From: Leuctra nigra
Taxonomy: Eukaryota; Arthropoda; Insecta; Plecoptera; Leuctridae
Reading direction: 5' to 3'
DNA length: 64,000 bases
NCBI GenBank assembly: GCA_934045905.1
Contig: OW203768.1
Span: forward strand, 8,460,316-8,524,315
The translations under genes were made by a program, and so were the position numbers. Shown here in pieces: positions 12,248 to 23,938 of the stretch (position 1 is the first letter of the stretch; each line of letters opens with the position of its first letter). A model generated the notes under the pieces. It made no database searches and was not told the origin of the DNA. It saw only the letters and a program-made list of their open reading frames with translations.

Positions 12248-12810
12248 CTGAAACATAAAGACATATTACTTAGCACATTATATTACTTTAGAATTATATT
12301 GAAGAATAGGGGTTTCCATGCAACTGTTATGGGTAGTTAATTGTTTATATATTATCTAGATGGGACACAAATATACCATGACCGAATTACAATACGATAG
12401 TGCGGTAATGCACCTTACTCCCAGTAAATATACAATAGTTCCAATCAATAAGTATAAGGCAGACAGGCCCAAGTAATATGCTAGAGAATAGAGGAAATAG
12501 TATGTAAACAAATTGCTAAATTTTATTCAACATAAAAAAATTCGTGTGTCATGGGTAGACGGAGTATAAAGGAAATCATATCAGATTACAAAACTACAAG
12601 AGGAAGGTAAATAGTAAATACTGTCTGTATTCACAGAGGTAGATCGTTTATTCAATTTGAATATGCAATTTGAAACTATCTTTTTGCCAAAGATTTTTAT
12701 TTGTTGAAAAAATAAACAAATAACACATTACCCAGAACCACAAAACCAAACACGAGCAATGTCTACAGGGCTGAAATATACAAATAACAAACAAAAACAG
12801 ATATGATAGG
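12248..12810. other. Spacer between exon 4 and the foldback SINE
   Basis: Its first part resembles the region upstream of exon 5 (a tract around GAATAGGGTTTCCATGCAAC and the TAGTTAA that follows), so it belongs to the duplicated cassette. Nothing else is recognisable. Confidence 0.45.
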
Positions 12811-13045
12811 AAGGGATGTGCATTGTTAAAAATATTCATCCGCATTCTCTATCTTCATTCCATTCTCTTCGGAGATCTCTAGCCCTCATCAGTGCGTTAT
12901 TTGTGTTTACTGTCCGTCCGTCCGACAGGCAAGTGAAAGACGCGTCCCGCGATCGAGCTTCGGTTCGGTCGGATATTGTTCACAACGCACATCCCTTTCA
13001 ATCATCCTGACTCCATGGAAGTTTTCCACAGAAACCTACATTCTC
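12811..13045. mobile_element. tRNA-derived SINE relative with inverted ends
   Basis: The left end GGGATGTGCATTGTTAAAAA and the stretch 12968-12993 (complement GGGATGTGCGTTGTGAACAA) are inverted repeats. The middle (about 12915-12985) resembles the tRNA-like head of the element at 30922-31115, but in the opposite orientation to the shared downstream block CTCCATGGAAGTTTTCCA. It is therefore a rearranged or foldback copy of the same SINE. Confidence 0.55.
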
Positions 13046-13484
13046 AAAAACAGATATATTTATCATAATACCTAAGACTAAAATATGTTATTTTGTGTCT
13101 TGTTCAATTGAGTTTGTGTATGCTCAGTTCTTGACATATGTGAATAGCACTACGGACAAGAATATTAATAGATTGAGTACTATTATTTAAGTGGCACTCT
13201 ACAGCTGGGCTATCAGCACCAATACTTAATGAATGTGTCCATAGACTTTATAGCTGCAACTGATTTTTAGAGCTAGTCTGGAATCCCAATATTGTATGAA
13301 ATCACGATAAATAACTAGATATAACATGTCATTTCATTTTGTGATAACATCTAGAAACCGACGAAGATGGACTGGAAGGGTGGAAATAGGGGGGGGGGGG
13401 GGGGGATCGGGAACAATTTCACCTACTATGTCTTACTTTATTCCAATACACTGCCAAAAAAATTAATGCAATTCTGCCCTAAAG

Positions 13485-13545
13485 TATATTTCCGCATTTG
13501 AGACACTGCATGGGTTGATATTCTCAGGCACTAATCGTCAACAAT
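13485..13545 (-). pseudogene. Relic zinc-finger fragment, cassette 5
   Basis: This matches the part of the exons around the second finger's CPKC and the linker before it, with substitutions. It lies about 110 bp past the stop of exon 5. The same relic recurs about 70-75 bp past the stops of exons 7-11. It is too short and altered to be coding. Confidence 0.65.
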
Positions 13546-13654
13546 TCTTAAGATTGTGAAAAGCTAGATACGTGGAGACAAGATACTCTTGCTCAAAATA
13601 GAATTGGAGAAATGTGTATTAGAAAGACAAATTAAATGAATTGGTCTCTATCAC

Positions 13655-14061
13655 CTAACACTTACTAACGTGGCTCTTATACGAACTAATATTCTTATAC
13701 TGAGTACCGCATTTTCCACATATGTGAACTCTGCCACAATCATGTTTAACATGTCTTTGCAATTGACTGATACCGTTAAACTGCTTATTGCATTTCTTAC
13801 AAACTAGGGCCTTGCCACATTCACGCTTAACATGATTAACCAAGTGACGTTCATGTTTGAATGTTTTTCCACACTTGGGACATTGCAGTGTATTGATATT
13901 ATCAGGCACAATCGCAGGCTCTCGGTTGCAGTTCACGATATGTTTGCGAAGTTCGCTGCGGTCTCTGAATTGAGCTGAGCATTCAAAACATTGGAAGAGC
14001 ACTCTTGGCTGTCCTTCAACAGCATCAGAAGTTGAGGCGATGGGAGATGACCGTTGTGACC
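13655..14061 (-). CDS. Zinc-finger exon 5 (four fingers)
   Basis: Acceptor tttcag at 14062-14067, then GG TCA CAA CGG; the open frame continues into the intron, so the start is set by the splice site and not by a Met. Four intact C2HC fingers have contact residues DSEK, HRHN, GSQR and NSSS, and translation ends right after the last Cys (stop at 13655). AATAAA occurs on the minus strand at 13437-13442. It is the shortest intact member on this side of the array and is related to clade A. Confidence 0.82.
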
Positions 14062-14268
14062 CTGAAACATAAAGATATATTAGTAAGCACATTATTTTAC
14101 TTTAGAATTATGTTGAAGAATAGGGTTTCCATGCAACTGTTAAAAATGAATAGTTAAATGTATATATCTTATCAAGAAGCCGGAACACAAATCACCGAAT
14201 TATAATACGATAGTGTTAAATGCACCTTACTCATAGGGAATATACAATAGTTCGAATCAATAAGTATA

Positions 14269-14482
14269 AAGCCCAATTTACACGGTACAATTTCTGGAAC
14301 AACTTCTGTGACACATTCGCAATTTTCATACAATTTTGAATTTACACGAAGCAACTTCTTGTCACAGAAATTGAGTTCAAATTGTATATCATTTTAATTT
14401 CATATTCTACTGTTCTAATTTCTAACACACAGAAGTGTGGCACAGAAGATGAACAAGAAATTGTACCGTATAATTCAGGCTT
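14269..14482. mobile_element. MITE with TA target duplication
   Basis: The left end AAGCCCAATTTACACGGTAC and the complement of the right end, AAGCCTGAATTATACGGTAC, are inverted repeats flanked by TA. The paralogous spacer near 12440 reads through the site without the insert, which confirms the insertion. No coding capacity. Confidence 0.65.
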
Positions 14483-15530
14483 TAGGCAGATATAATGCAG
14501 GTAGGTATTAGTTGTTTGTAGGACATGTAGTATTTACCAAGGCTAAAAAAAAATTTGTGATTATTTGGGAGGAGGGAGTATAAAGAAAATCATATGAGTT
14601 TTCAAAACGACAAGAGGAAGGTAAATACAGTTCACAGGTAGATCGGTTCTTCAATCTGAATATGCAATAATAATCTATCCGCTGGTTCCAATTTAATGGG
14701 TCAGGGGGTGGGTGTTCCCACCAACACTAGGGCCGCAGGACTACTGGAGACCGGCTGGCCACGCCTGGCGTCTCCTTGAATATGTAATATTAAATTATTT
14801 TTTGTCCAAGATTTTTATTTGTTGAAAAGATAAACAAATACCATCACAAAACAAGAGGCTTGTCTACAGGACTGAAAGATACAAACAACAAACAACAAAA
14901 ATAATACTTAATGTAATAGTCTGGTATCTTATCTATCCCTTGATATCTTTGATCAATTATCAGGCACAGGTGAACTACACCACCGAGATGTATTAATAAT
15001 TTTTAAGTGATTCTCGGACACTAAAATCAATTTGTATGGTGAATAAGGTCAGCCTAATCGAGTGGGGGAAGGGATGATAACCCCCATCCCCCTCAACCCC
15101 CTTTCTAAACGCCTAATTAATAGATAGTGTGTTATGATTTGTGTGGTGCTCAAAAGCTGGTTATCAACACCAATACTTCATAGATGTGTCAAGTCTTCCT
15201 CCATATAGCTGCAACAGGAAATAAACATCAAAAACAAAATATAATCTAAGTATAATTTAATTTTGTGACCTATAATCAGGAAACTGACGAAGATGGACTG
15301 GAAATAAGGTCGAGTGTGGTTATTCACAGTGATAACCAGTTGATGGTAAAATTAAAATATAACAAGGATTCACAAAATAATGTTATTTTAATGAAATGTG
15401 GAATTTGGTGACTCTTACAGATTTGTATAAATACAACTAAAAATATAACAATTTCGGACTATATCACGTAATATGTCTCTCTTTATTCCAATTCACTATC
15501 AGAAAATCTAGTGCAATTCTGAAACAAAGT
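14483..15530. other. Spacer between exon 6 relic and exon 5
   Basis: Mostly clade A spacer (compare 12470-12720). A GC-rich patch at 14695-14780 (GGTTCCCACC-type sequence in AT-rich surroundings) looks like an old insertion of unknown type. AATAAA on the minus strand at 15482-15487 would serve exon 6. Confidence 0.45.
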
Positions 15531-15591
15531 GTATTTCCACACTCGAGATAGTTGAAAATCTCAGGCCCTATCGCAGGCTCTCGTCAACAAC
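15531..15591 (-). pseudogene. Relic zinc-finger fragment, cassette 6
   Basis: The same degraded fragment as at 13485-13545. Subtracting the MITE inserted at 15610-15814, it lies about 78 bp from the stop of exon 6. Confidence 0.6.
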
Positions 15592-15609
15592 TAAATTACA
15601 AAATCATTA

Positions 15610-15814
15610 AGGTGGATTCACACGGCCGTTTCAAACTTCCCAGGTTTGCCAAAGTTCCGAATCGCCGTTCCAAAAACTCCCGTGTGAACTATGAAAGTTT
15701 GGAACTCAATCTTCGCAGTTCGAATCTTTTCACAGTTCACACAGGAGTTTTTGGAACGGCGATTCGGAACTTTGGCAAACTTGGGAAGTTTGGAACGGCC
15801 GTGTGAATCCACCT
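15610..15814. mobile_element. Palindromic MITE, PIF/Harbinger-like (TTA duplication)
   Basis: Starts AGGTGGATTCACACGG and ends with its complement, flanked by TTA on both sides. The arms pair over more than 80 bases with a few mismatches, so nearly the whole element is a hairpin. Sister spacers at 18648 and 38697 show the empty site (ATCATTAGACAAAATGG). Frames across it are by-products. Confidence 0.8.
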
Positions 15815-15873
15815 TTAGACAAAATGGAATTGGGGAAATGTGTATTAAAAAGAAAATGTTGACTTTCATAAAC

Positions 15874-16442
15874 TTAACGCGCACAATTCTTAATATGGTT
15901 CTTTAACGAAGCAATATTTTTATACTGCAAACCGCATTTCTCACACTTGTGTACTTTGCCACAATCATGTTTTACATGGCGCTGAAGTTGACTCATGCCG
16001 TTTAACGTCAAAAAGCACGTCTGACAAGTCAGTACTTTCCCACACTCATGCCTAATATGATAATTAAGGCCCCTTTTATTCACAAATTGTTTCTTACATT
16101 TCTCACATGTGTGTACTTTACCACAATCATGTTTTACATGCCGCTGAAGTTGACTCATGCCGTTAAACTCTTTATTACACTTCTCACAAACTAGAACTTT
16201 GCCACACTCATGTTTCACATGAGTATATAGATGATTATTATATTTGAATATTTTTCCACATTTGGGACATTGCAGTGGGTTGATATTATCAGGCACACTC
16301 CCAGGCTCTCGGTTGCAGTTCACGATATGTTTGAGAAGTTCACTGCGGTCTGCGAATTCAGATGAGCATTCAGCACATTCGAAGAACACTCTTGGCTGTC
16401 CTTCAACAGCATCAGAAGTTGAGGAAGACAATTCTTGAGACA
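15874..16442 (-). CDS. Zinc-finger exon 6 (six fingers)
   Basis: Its acceptor is ttttag (16443-16448) rather than tttcag. The lead is shortened by four residues before Thr-Ser-Asp-Ala-Val. Six intact fingers have contact residues DSEL-like (finger 1 has Leu-Leu before Lys), YNHT, GSQR, NRGY, GSQR and NASN. Fingers 3 and 5 share the same helix, a sign of internal two-finger duplication. The tail Cys-Ala-Arg is typical of clade A. A MITE lies in its 3' untranslated region. Confidence 0.83.
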
Positions 16443-16845
16443 CTAAAACATACAGATAAATCAATTACAATTGCGTTTTAGAGAATTTAAATAAGTATGT
16501 TATTTTATTGTTTATATTATCATATACATATATAATACAAGTTACCATAAGTTATATTATTCCAAATTCGATCATGCATCCTACTCATATAGGTAACAAT
16601 GGTTTGAATATGGTATATATAATGCATGCATAAGTTATTTGCATGCTTAGCATTTGAAAAAGAGTTCATAGTGTGACAGAATATAAAGGATTTGCTACGA
16701 GATTACAAAAATTACAAAAGAAAGGTAGATAAGTTTGTTTTCTCAATATGATCATCCAATATTTCATAAATGCACATTGTGGCAATTTATCCTTTCCTCA
16801 CATTGATCAACTGAATTTGAGCATGCTCAGTTCTAGAAAGATGAA

Positions 16846-18188
16846 CCCATAAAAAACACTCCGTGTAAAAATACCAGCTAATTCTCTTCAACTATAAAAA
16901 AATAGAAGAAATCTAAAAATTCAGCACTGAAAAGTAGTGATATCAAAAAATGGGCCAAGTCAAAACTTAATTTTAAAAACCAAAATATGCTTGGCGCATC
17001 GTGTATATAAATAGTATATGTCAAAAATAAAATGAACCTGAATATATATAATATACCTATAGTAATGCCCTTAAAAACGATGCGCCAAGTATATTTTGGT
17101 TATTAAAATTAAGTTTTGACTTGGCCCATTTTTTGATATCACTACTTTTCACTTTTCAGTGCTGAATTTTTAGATTTCTTCTATTTTTTTATAGTTGAAG
17201 AGAATTGGCTGGTATTTTTACACGGAGTGTTTTTTATGGGGATAACACTAATTTTTTTAGTTTATTTACACAGCTTGTAACACATATCGGAGCAACAATG
17301 ACTAATTCCTTTAAAAAAATACGTCATTTCCGAATTGGTTACAAAGAAAAAAAAATTGGTTCTAAATATAAGCTTAAAGTGATATTCCATGAAGAATTGC
17401 GAAAGCTTCGTTCCAATCGGTTCAGCCGTTTTCGAGATATGGCATAACTTCCGGTTTTCAAAATGGCGGCTGAAATTACTGCCACTTAGAATTTATTTCT
17501 ATAAATGTTATGTATCATTATAAGCCTTCTGAATATATCGTTATTGTAGTAAGAGTTGATTTTAGTCAGATTTGGCATATTTATGATATTTATGACGTCA
17601 TTTCCTGTTTCAATAATAACAAATCTCTATTTTGACTATCGATTTTCATGTAGATGACCGTCTGAATCGATTGGCGTAAATTCCGTTCCGATCGGTTCAG
17701 CCGTTTATGAGATAAGACGTCACTTCCGGTTTCAAAATGGCGGCACAAAATAATTCATAACAAAAGGCACCTCAGACGCCAAAAGTGCACATGTGGTAAA
17801 AAATTCAGATTTATCGGTTTAGCCGTTTAGACTGTGGCCCTGTCAATAGGGTTCCCTGATATCATCAGAATCATCATCATCATCATCATCAGATAGCTTT
17901 TAAAAGGGGTGTAATTTCACTGTTTTCACGGCCCTCTAGCTCGCAAACAGCATAACCTATTGTTCCTTAATTTGGTATATGATGTGGGGTGGGCCATAGC
18001 TCGAAATTAAGATATTTTGCAACAATGTGAGATTTCCCAATTTTGAGATCCAGTAGGCCAAAAATGCCATGTTATTGCTTACAGTAAAAGTGTTTGGTCT
18101 GCTCCTCAGTTTATTAGGCATTTACGGTATGTTGAGTGAGTGTGAGTGTACAGTACGACTTGGCTGGGTGGAGCGACCGCTCCACTAG
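16846..18188 (+). mobile_element. Composite hairpin-ended element, copy B
   Basis: The inverted-repeat head is 16846-17241, with arms of about 150 bp containing ACACTCCGTGT and several GCCAAGT sites. The core has GACGTCACTTCCGG and CAAAATGGCGGC motifs and an ATC microsatellite at 17868-17891. The tail palindrome is 18168-18185, running into CTAG. The empty site survives in sister spacers near 38225 and 39735 (AGATGAATGATACTCAAG), so insertion occurred between GATGAA and the following bases with no duplication and at most a few bases changed. Confidence 0.7.
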
Positions 18189-18560
18189 ATACTCAAGCAC
18201 AGTTGGAATGATTTACGAACAATAATACTTCACAGTTTTTGATCTCACAACATGTGGAGACAAAGTGGAGACCTGAAGAACATACATAGGATTTATTTCA
18301 CCTAGCATCAGGAAATCGACGAAGATGGACTGGAAATAAGGGCGAATGTGGTTATTTACATTGATAACCAGTTGATGGTAAAATTAAATAGAACTAAGAT
18401 TCACAAAATAATTTTATTTTAATGAAATGTGGAATTTGGTGACTCTTACAGATTGTATAAATACAACTAAAAATAGAACCATTTCGGAGAAAATCAAGTA
18501 ATATGTCTCACAATATTCCAATTAACTGTCAGAAAAGCAAGTGCAATTTTATCCCAAAGG
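18189..18560. other. Spacer of cassette 7
   Basis: Clade A spacer sequence shared with 38240-38610: a GACGAAGATGGACTGGAAAT-type tract and the AATAAA on the minus strand at 18413-18418. No gene. Confidence 0.5.
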
Positions 18561-18635
18561 TATATCCACATTTGAGACAATGCTCTCAGATATAGTTGAT
18601 ATTCTCAGGCTCTATCGCAGGCTCTCGTCAACAAC
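18561..18635 (-). pseudogene. Relic zinc-finger fragment, cassette 7
   Basis: Degraded copy of the finger-2/linker region, 75 bp past the stop of exon 7, as in cassettes 8, 10 and 11. Confidence 0.65.
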
Positions 18636-18709
18636 AAAATTACAAAATCATTAGACAAAATGGAATGGGGTAAAAGTGTATTAAAAAGAAAATGTTGACT
18701 TTCATAAAC

Positions 18710-19287
18710 TTAACGCGCACAATTCTTAACATGGCTCTTAAACGAAGCAATATTATTATACCGCAAACCGCACTTCTCACAGGTGTGTACTTTGCCACAA
18801 TCATGTTTTACATGGCGCTGAAGTTGACTCATGCCGCTGAACGTCAAAAAGCTCTTCTGACAAGTCAGAGTTTTCCCACACTCATGTTTAACATGGCAAT
18901 TAAGCACACCTTTATTACCAAATTGTTTCTTACATTTCTCACATGTGTGGATTTTACCACAATCATGTTTTACATGACTTTGAAGATGTCTTATTCCGTT
19001 AAAATCTTTGTTACACTTCTTACAAACTAGAACTATGCCACACTCATGCTTAACGTGGGCACTAAGATGATTCTTATGTTTGTATATTTTTCCACATTTG
19101 GGACATTGCAGTGGGTTGATTTTATCGGGCACAATCGCAGGCTCTCGGTTGCAGTTCACGATATGTTTGCGAAGTTCGCTGCGGTCTCTGAATTCAGTTG
19201 AACATTCAGCACATTGGAAGAACACTATTGGCTGTCTTTCAACAGCATCAGATGTTGAGGCGATGGGAAAAAACAATTCTTCAGACA
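18710..19287 (-). CDS. Zinc-finger exon 7 (six fingers, one ligand lost)
   Basis: Acceptor tttcag at 19288-19293. The lead has Glu-Glu-Leu-Phe-Phe-Pro. Contact residues are DSEK, HNHA, GRHS, NGVC, (finger 5) and NASS. In finger 5 the second Cys is Ser (Cys-Gln-Lys-Ser), so that finger probably cannot bind zinc. Otherwise it is close to exons 6 and 11. The tail is Cys-Ala-Arg. Open from the acceptor to the stop at 18710. Confidence 0.82.
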
Positions 19288-20109
19288 CTGAAACATACAG
19301 AAAAATCAATTACAATTACGTTTTAGAGAATTAAAATTTGATACTTTATTGTTTAAATATTATCTAATCATCTTAAAAACTGAACACATCTATACAAGTT
19401 ACCAGATTATAAGTAATAATAATCAAAATGCGATCATGCATCCTACTCATCCTACTCATAAAGGTATCACTGGTTTGAATATGGTATAATGCAGGTATAA
19501 ATGGACTGCAGTATTAGAATTTGAAAAAGAGTTCATAGTGTGACAGAAGTTAAAGGAATTGCTACGAGATATCAAAAATACAAAAGGAAGGTAGGTACGA
19601 TTGTTTCTTCAATATGTTAATCCAATATTACACAAGTGCACATAATATGCGGCATCTTATCCTTTCCTTCCTCACATTGATGAACTGAATTTAAGTATGC
19701 TCAGTTCTTGAAGATGAATGCTACTCAAGCACAGTTGAATTAAACTACGAACAATAATACTTCACTGTTTATGATCTCACAATATGTGATACAAAGTGGA
19801 GACCTGAAGAACTTGAAATGCTGAATATAATCTAAGTATGTTTTAATTCTGTGACCTCATCAGTCAGGAAACCGACGAAGATGGAGTGGAAATTTGGTCG
19901 AGTGAGGTTGTATTTACATTGAAAACCAGTTGGTGGTAAAATTACAATATAACTAAGATTCACAACATAATTTTATTTTAATGAAATGTGGAATTTATTA
20001 ACTCTTACAGATTTGTATAAATACAACTAAATAAATAACAATTTCGGACAATATCACGTAACATGTCTCTCTTTATTCAGAAAATCTAGTGCAATTCTGC
20101 CCAAAAGCG
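19288..20109. other. Spacer between exons 7 and 8
   Basis: Duplicated clade A spacer, closely matching 22550-22760 plus 23600-23940 and 36400-37110. It holds the acceptor region of exon 7 and an AATAAA for exon 8 on the minus strand (20072-20077). It is the cleanest uninterrupted version and serves as an empty-site reference. Confidence 0.55.
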
Positions 20110-20182
20110 TATTTCCACATTTGAGACAACGCTCTCACATAGTTGATATTCTCAAGCTCTATTGCAGGCTCTTGTCAACAAC
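20110..20182 (-). pseudogene. Relic zinc-finger fragment, cassette 8
   Basis: Same relic, 75 bp past the stop of exon 8. Confidence 0.6.
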
Positions 20183-20256
20183 AAAATGACAAAATCATTA
20201 GACAAAGTGGAATTGGGGAAATGTGTATTAGAAAGAAAATTTAGACTTTAATAAAC

Positions 20257-20675
20257 TTAACGCGTACAATTACAAACGTGTCTCTTAAAAGATTTAATAT
20301 TTTTATACTGCAAGCCACATTTCTCACATGTGTGCACTTTACCACAATCATTTTTTACATGACTTTGAAGTTGACTTATAACGTTAAACTCTTTATTACA
20401 CTTCTTACAAACTAGAACTTTGCCACACTCATGCTTAACGTGAGCACTAAGATGATTCTTATATTTGTATATTTTTTTTATACATTTGGGACATTGCAGT
20501 GGGTTGATATTTTCAGGCACAATCGCAGGCTCTCGGTTGCAGTTCACTGTATGTTCGCGAAGTTCGCTGCGGTCTCTGAATTCAGATGGACATTCAGCAC
20601 ATTGGAAGATCACTCTTGACTGTCCATCAACAGCATCAGATGTTGAGGCGCTGGGAAAAAACAATTCTTCAGACA
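20257..20675 (-). CDS. Zinc-finger exon 8 (four fingers)
   Basis: Acceptor tttcag at 20676-20681. Finger 2 carries one extra residue between its second Cys and His (Ile-Lys-Lys in place of Gly-Lys), so its spacing is x13. Finger 3 is VSQS, finger 4 NKSR, with an additional Cys near the end (His-Val-Cys-Asn-Cys). Finger 1 ends Thr-Val-Asn-Cys. Compared with exon 7, two fingers are missing from the middle. Ends Cys-Thr-Arg at 20257. Confidence 0.8.
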
Positions 20676-20744
20676 CTGAAACATACAGAAAAATCAATTA
20701 CAATTACGATTTAGAGAATTAAAATTTGATACTTTATTGTTTAA

Positions 20745-20900
20745 GGGCCGGAATTACCAAAGTAAATCTGAGCTGGATTAACTTAATATTGGACTTAATT
20801 GGCGGCATCAGCCAATCAGATACCTCAAAATGATTGAAACAGTTGAATTTAATCCAAAAGTTAGTTAATCCAGCAAATTTAACTTTAGTTATACCGGGCC
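20745..20900. mobile_element. 156-bp PIF/Harbinger-like MITE
   Basis: Begins GGGCCGGAATTACC and ends in the imperfect complement GTTATACCGGGCC, with TAA at 20742-20744 and 20901-20903. The paralogous spacer at 19344-19353 (TTTAAATATT) is the empty site. It lies about 70 bp upstream of the exon 8 acceptor, inside the putative branch-point region. A second 156-bp element of this type is at 41492-41647. Confidence 0.8.
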
Positions 20901-20935
20901 TAAATATTATATAATCATCCTAAAATTAGGAAAAC

Positions 20936-22547
20936 GCTCAGTGTAACGCGTTGATGAGCGAGCACGGGTACGTGCAAATTCTCGAACGAGAAATGCGTAC
21001 ACACCGCAAAGAAAACATATACATCCATATTTAATTGAAATATGATCACTCCATCAACATAAAGTATGCTTTTCATCGAAACTTGAAAATAGCATCTAAG
21101 CACCCTGGTACATCAATTCATATTCAATTCAAGTGGCGCTGGAAAACATTCATTTCGATACTTCATATCTGACAGATATTAAAAATGTCAATAAGTTCAT
21201 ACGCTGTGGTTCATACGTTCTTAACTGATTGGGATGAAAATTTGTAAATTAATAGGCTGCAATGTTGGTCCTGACGACCATGCAAAATACTAGGAAAACG
21301 CTTAGTGTAACGCGTTGATGAGCGAGCCCTGGTACGTGCAAATTCTCGAACCGGAAATGCGTACACAACGCACAGAAAACATATACATCCATATTGAATT
21401 GAAATATGATCACTCAATCAACAACTCAATTCATCGAAACTTGAAAATAGCATCTAAGCACCCTGGTACATATACAGCAAATCAGATTCAATTCAATTGG
21501 CACTGGAAAACATTCATTTCGATACTTCTTTACTGACAGATATTAAAAATGTCAATAAGTTCATACGTTCTTAACTGATTGGGATGAAATTTTGTAAAAT
21601 AAGACACAATGTTGGTCTTAATGATCATGCAAAATATGAGTTTGATCAGAATTATCCAAGACCTTTTTCATTTTTCAGCCTATCAGAAAATATTTATTTA
21701 AATTTTAACCAATAAATGGATTTTAAAAAAAATTAGGGTATGCAAACAGAAAAGGTTGTCTCTACATGTGTTCAAAATTTCAGCTCGATCGAAGAAAAAC
21801 TCTAACCTGTACAGCCAAAATATGAGTTTGATCAGATTTATCGAAGACCATTGTCATTTTTCAACCTACCATCAGGAGATGTTTATTTAAATTTTAACCA
21901 ATCAATGGATTTCAAAAAAATTAGGGTCTGCAAACAGAAAAGGTTGACTCCACATGTGTGCAAAATTTCAGCTCGATCGAAGAAAAACTCTGACCTGTAT
22001 ACCCTCAGGTAACAGAAAAGACACACAAAAAAAAAGGTTCGTGCCAAAAGAGCCAAAAGGAGACGCTCGCTCAATTAGTTGGATCAGATTTATATCAGAC
22101 CATAAAAAGGGTGGTGTGGCTACAAGCCATTATAAATTAAGCTTTACAAATGTCATGTAAATGTCTATTACTCTTAAAGTTCATTATAGATTTTACAGAT
22201 TTGTCAAAAAATAGGTACTTAAAATGCTGGTACCAATGACAATGCAAATTCTGGTGATGATCGGTCAAACGATTGCAGTTATATTGACACACAGAGTTTC
22301 TTTCATCCCCATTGCCAAGCACAGCATCAAGTACACATCAAGTTTACGATGCAACCAATGGATCAATCATGCTGAAAATCATTTTGACCATAACGAGAAT
22401 AGTAATATAAGTTTTGTGAAAAAATTGGCCTGATCCCTTACTTCGTTTGGCAGGAGACGCCAAATGCACAAATAAACACACAAAAAAAAACAGAGATTCG
22501 AGCCATAAGTTTCAAGTGGAGACGCTCGCTACGCTCGCTCAATTAGA
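20936..22547. mobile_element. Interspersed repeat E, copy 3 (compound: two heads, two tails)
   Basis: A head at 20936 breaks off near 21288, where a second full head (ACTAGGAAAACGC) begins. That unit ends at about 22078 (CGCTCGCTCAATTAG). A further 5'-truncated unit runs to 22547 with its own CGCTCGCTACGCTCGCTCA end. So three partial copies are joined in the same orientation. No protein domain is seen. Confidence 0.6.
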
Positions 22548-22782
22548 ACACAAACAAGTTACCAGATTATAAGTAATATTATTCAATATGCGATCATGCA
22601 TCCTACTCATCCTACTTATAATAGGTAACAATGGTTTGAATAAGGTATAATGCAGGTATAAGTGGACTGCAGTCTAAGAATTTGAAAAGAGTTCATAGTG
22701 TGACAGAAGTTAAAGGAATTGCTACGAGATTACAAAAGGACAAAAGGAATGTAAGTTAGTTTGTTTCTTCAATATGTTTAAA

Positions 22783-23599
22783 ACTAGGAAAACGCTCAGT
22801 GTAACGCGTTGATGAGCGAGCACGGGTACGTGCAAATTCTCGAACCGGAAATGCGTACACAACGCACAGAAAACATATACATCCATATTGAATTGATTAT
22901 GATATCAACTTAAAAGTGTATGATTTTCATCGAAACTTTAAAATACAATCTAAGCACCTGGTTCATAAAGCAAATCAGAATCAATTTTCAATTGGCACTG
23001 GAAAACATTCATTTCGATACTTCATTACTGACAGATATTAAAAATGTAAATAACTTCATACGTTTTAAACTGATTGGGATGAAATTTTGTAAAATAAGAG
23101 ACAATATTGGTCTTAATGATCATGCAAAATATGAGATTGATCAGAATTATCGAAGACCGTTTTCATTTTTCAGCCTATCAGGAGATATTTATTTAAATTT
23201 TAACCAATGAATGGATTTCAAAAAAAAATATGGTACCTATGCAAACAGAGAAGGTTGGTTTTACATGTGTACAACATTTCAGCTCGATCAAAGAAAAACT
23301 CTGACCTGTATAGCCAAAATATGAGTTTGATCTGATTTATCGAAGACCATAGTAATTTTTCAACCTACCATCAGGAGATGTTTATTTAAATTTTAACCAA
23401 TCAATGGATTTCAAAAAAATTAGGGTCTGCAAACAGAAAAGGTTGTCTCCACATGTGTGCAAAATTTCAGCTCGATCGAAGAAAAACTCTGACCTGTATA
23501 CCCTCAGGTAACAGAAAAGACAAAAAAAAAAAAAAAAAAAAAAACAGAGGTCCGTGCCAAAAGAGCCAAAAGGAGACGCTCGCTTCGCTCGCTCAATTA
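22783..23599. mobile_element. Interspersed repeat E, copy 4
   Basis: ACTAGGAAAACGCTCAGTG start, A-rich tract, CGCTCGCTTCGCTCGCTCA end. It is of the shorter subfamily, with TACGTGCAAATTCTCGAACC near its head. It sits in a clade A spacer of the exon 8-9 interval. Confidence 0.65.
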
Positions 23600-23820
23600 C
23601 ATAAATGTACATAACATGCGGCATCTTATGCTTTCCTCACATTGATCAACTGAATTTGAGTATGCTCAGTTCTTGAAAGATGAATGACACTCAAGCACAA
23701 ATGAAATAAACTACGAACAATTATACTTAACAGCTTGTGATCTCACAACATGGAGACAAAGTGGAGACCTAAAGTACATACATTGATTTAATAAGCATCA
23801 GGAATCAGGATCAGGAAATC

Positions 23821-23861
23821 GACTAGCATCGACTAGCGTCGACTAGCATCGACTAGCATCA
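23821..23861. repeat. Short tandem repeat
   Basis: Four tandem units of about 10 bases (GACTAGCATC and variants). The sister spacers have the single form CATCAGGAAATCGACGA, so this is a local expansion. Confidence 0.7.
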
Positions 23862-23938
23862 GGAAATCGACGAAGATGGAGTGGAAATAAGGTAGAGTGT
23901 GGTTATTCACAGTGATAACCAGTTGATGGTAAAATTAA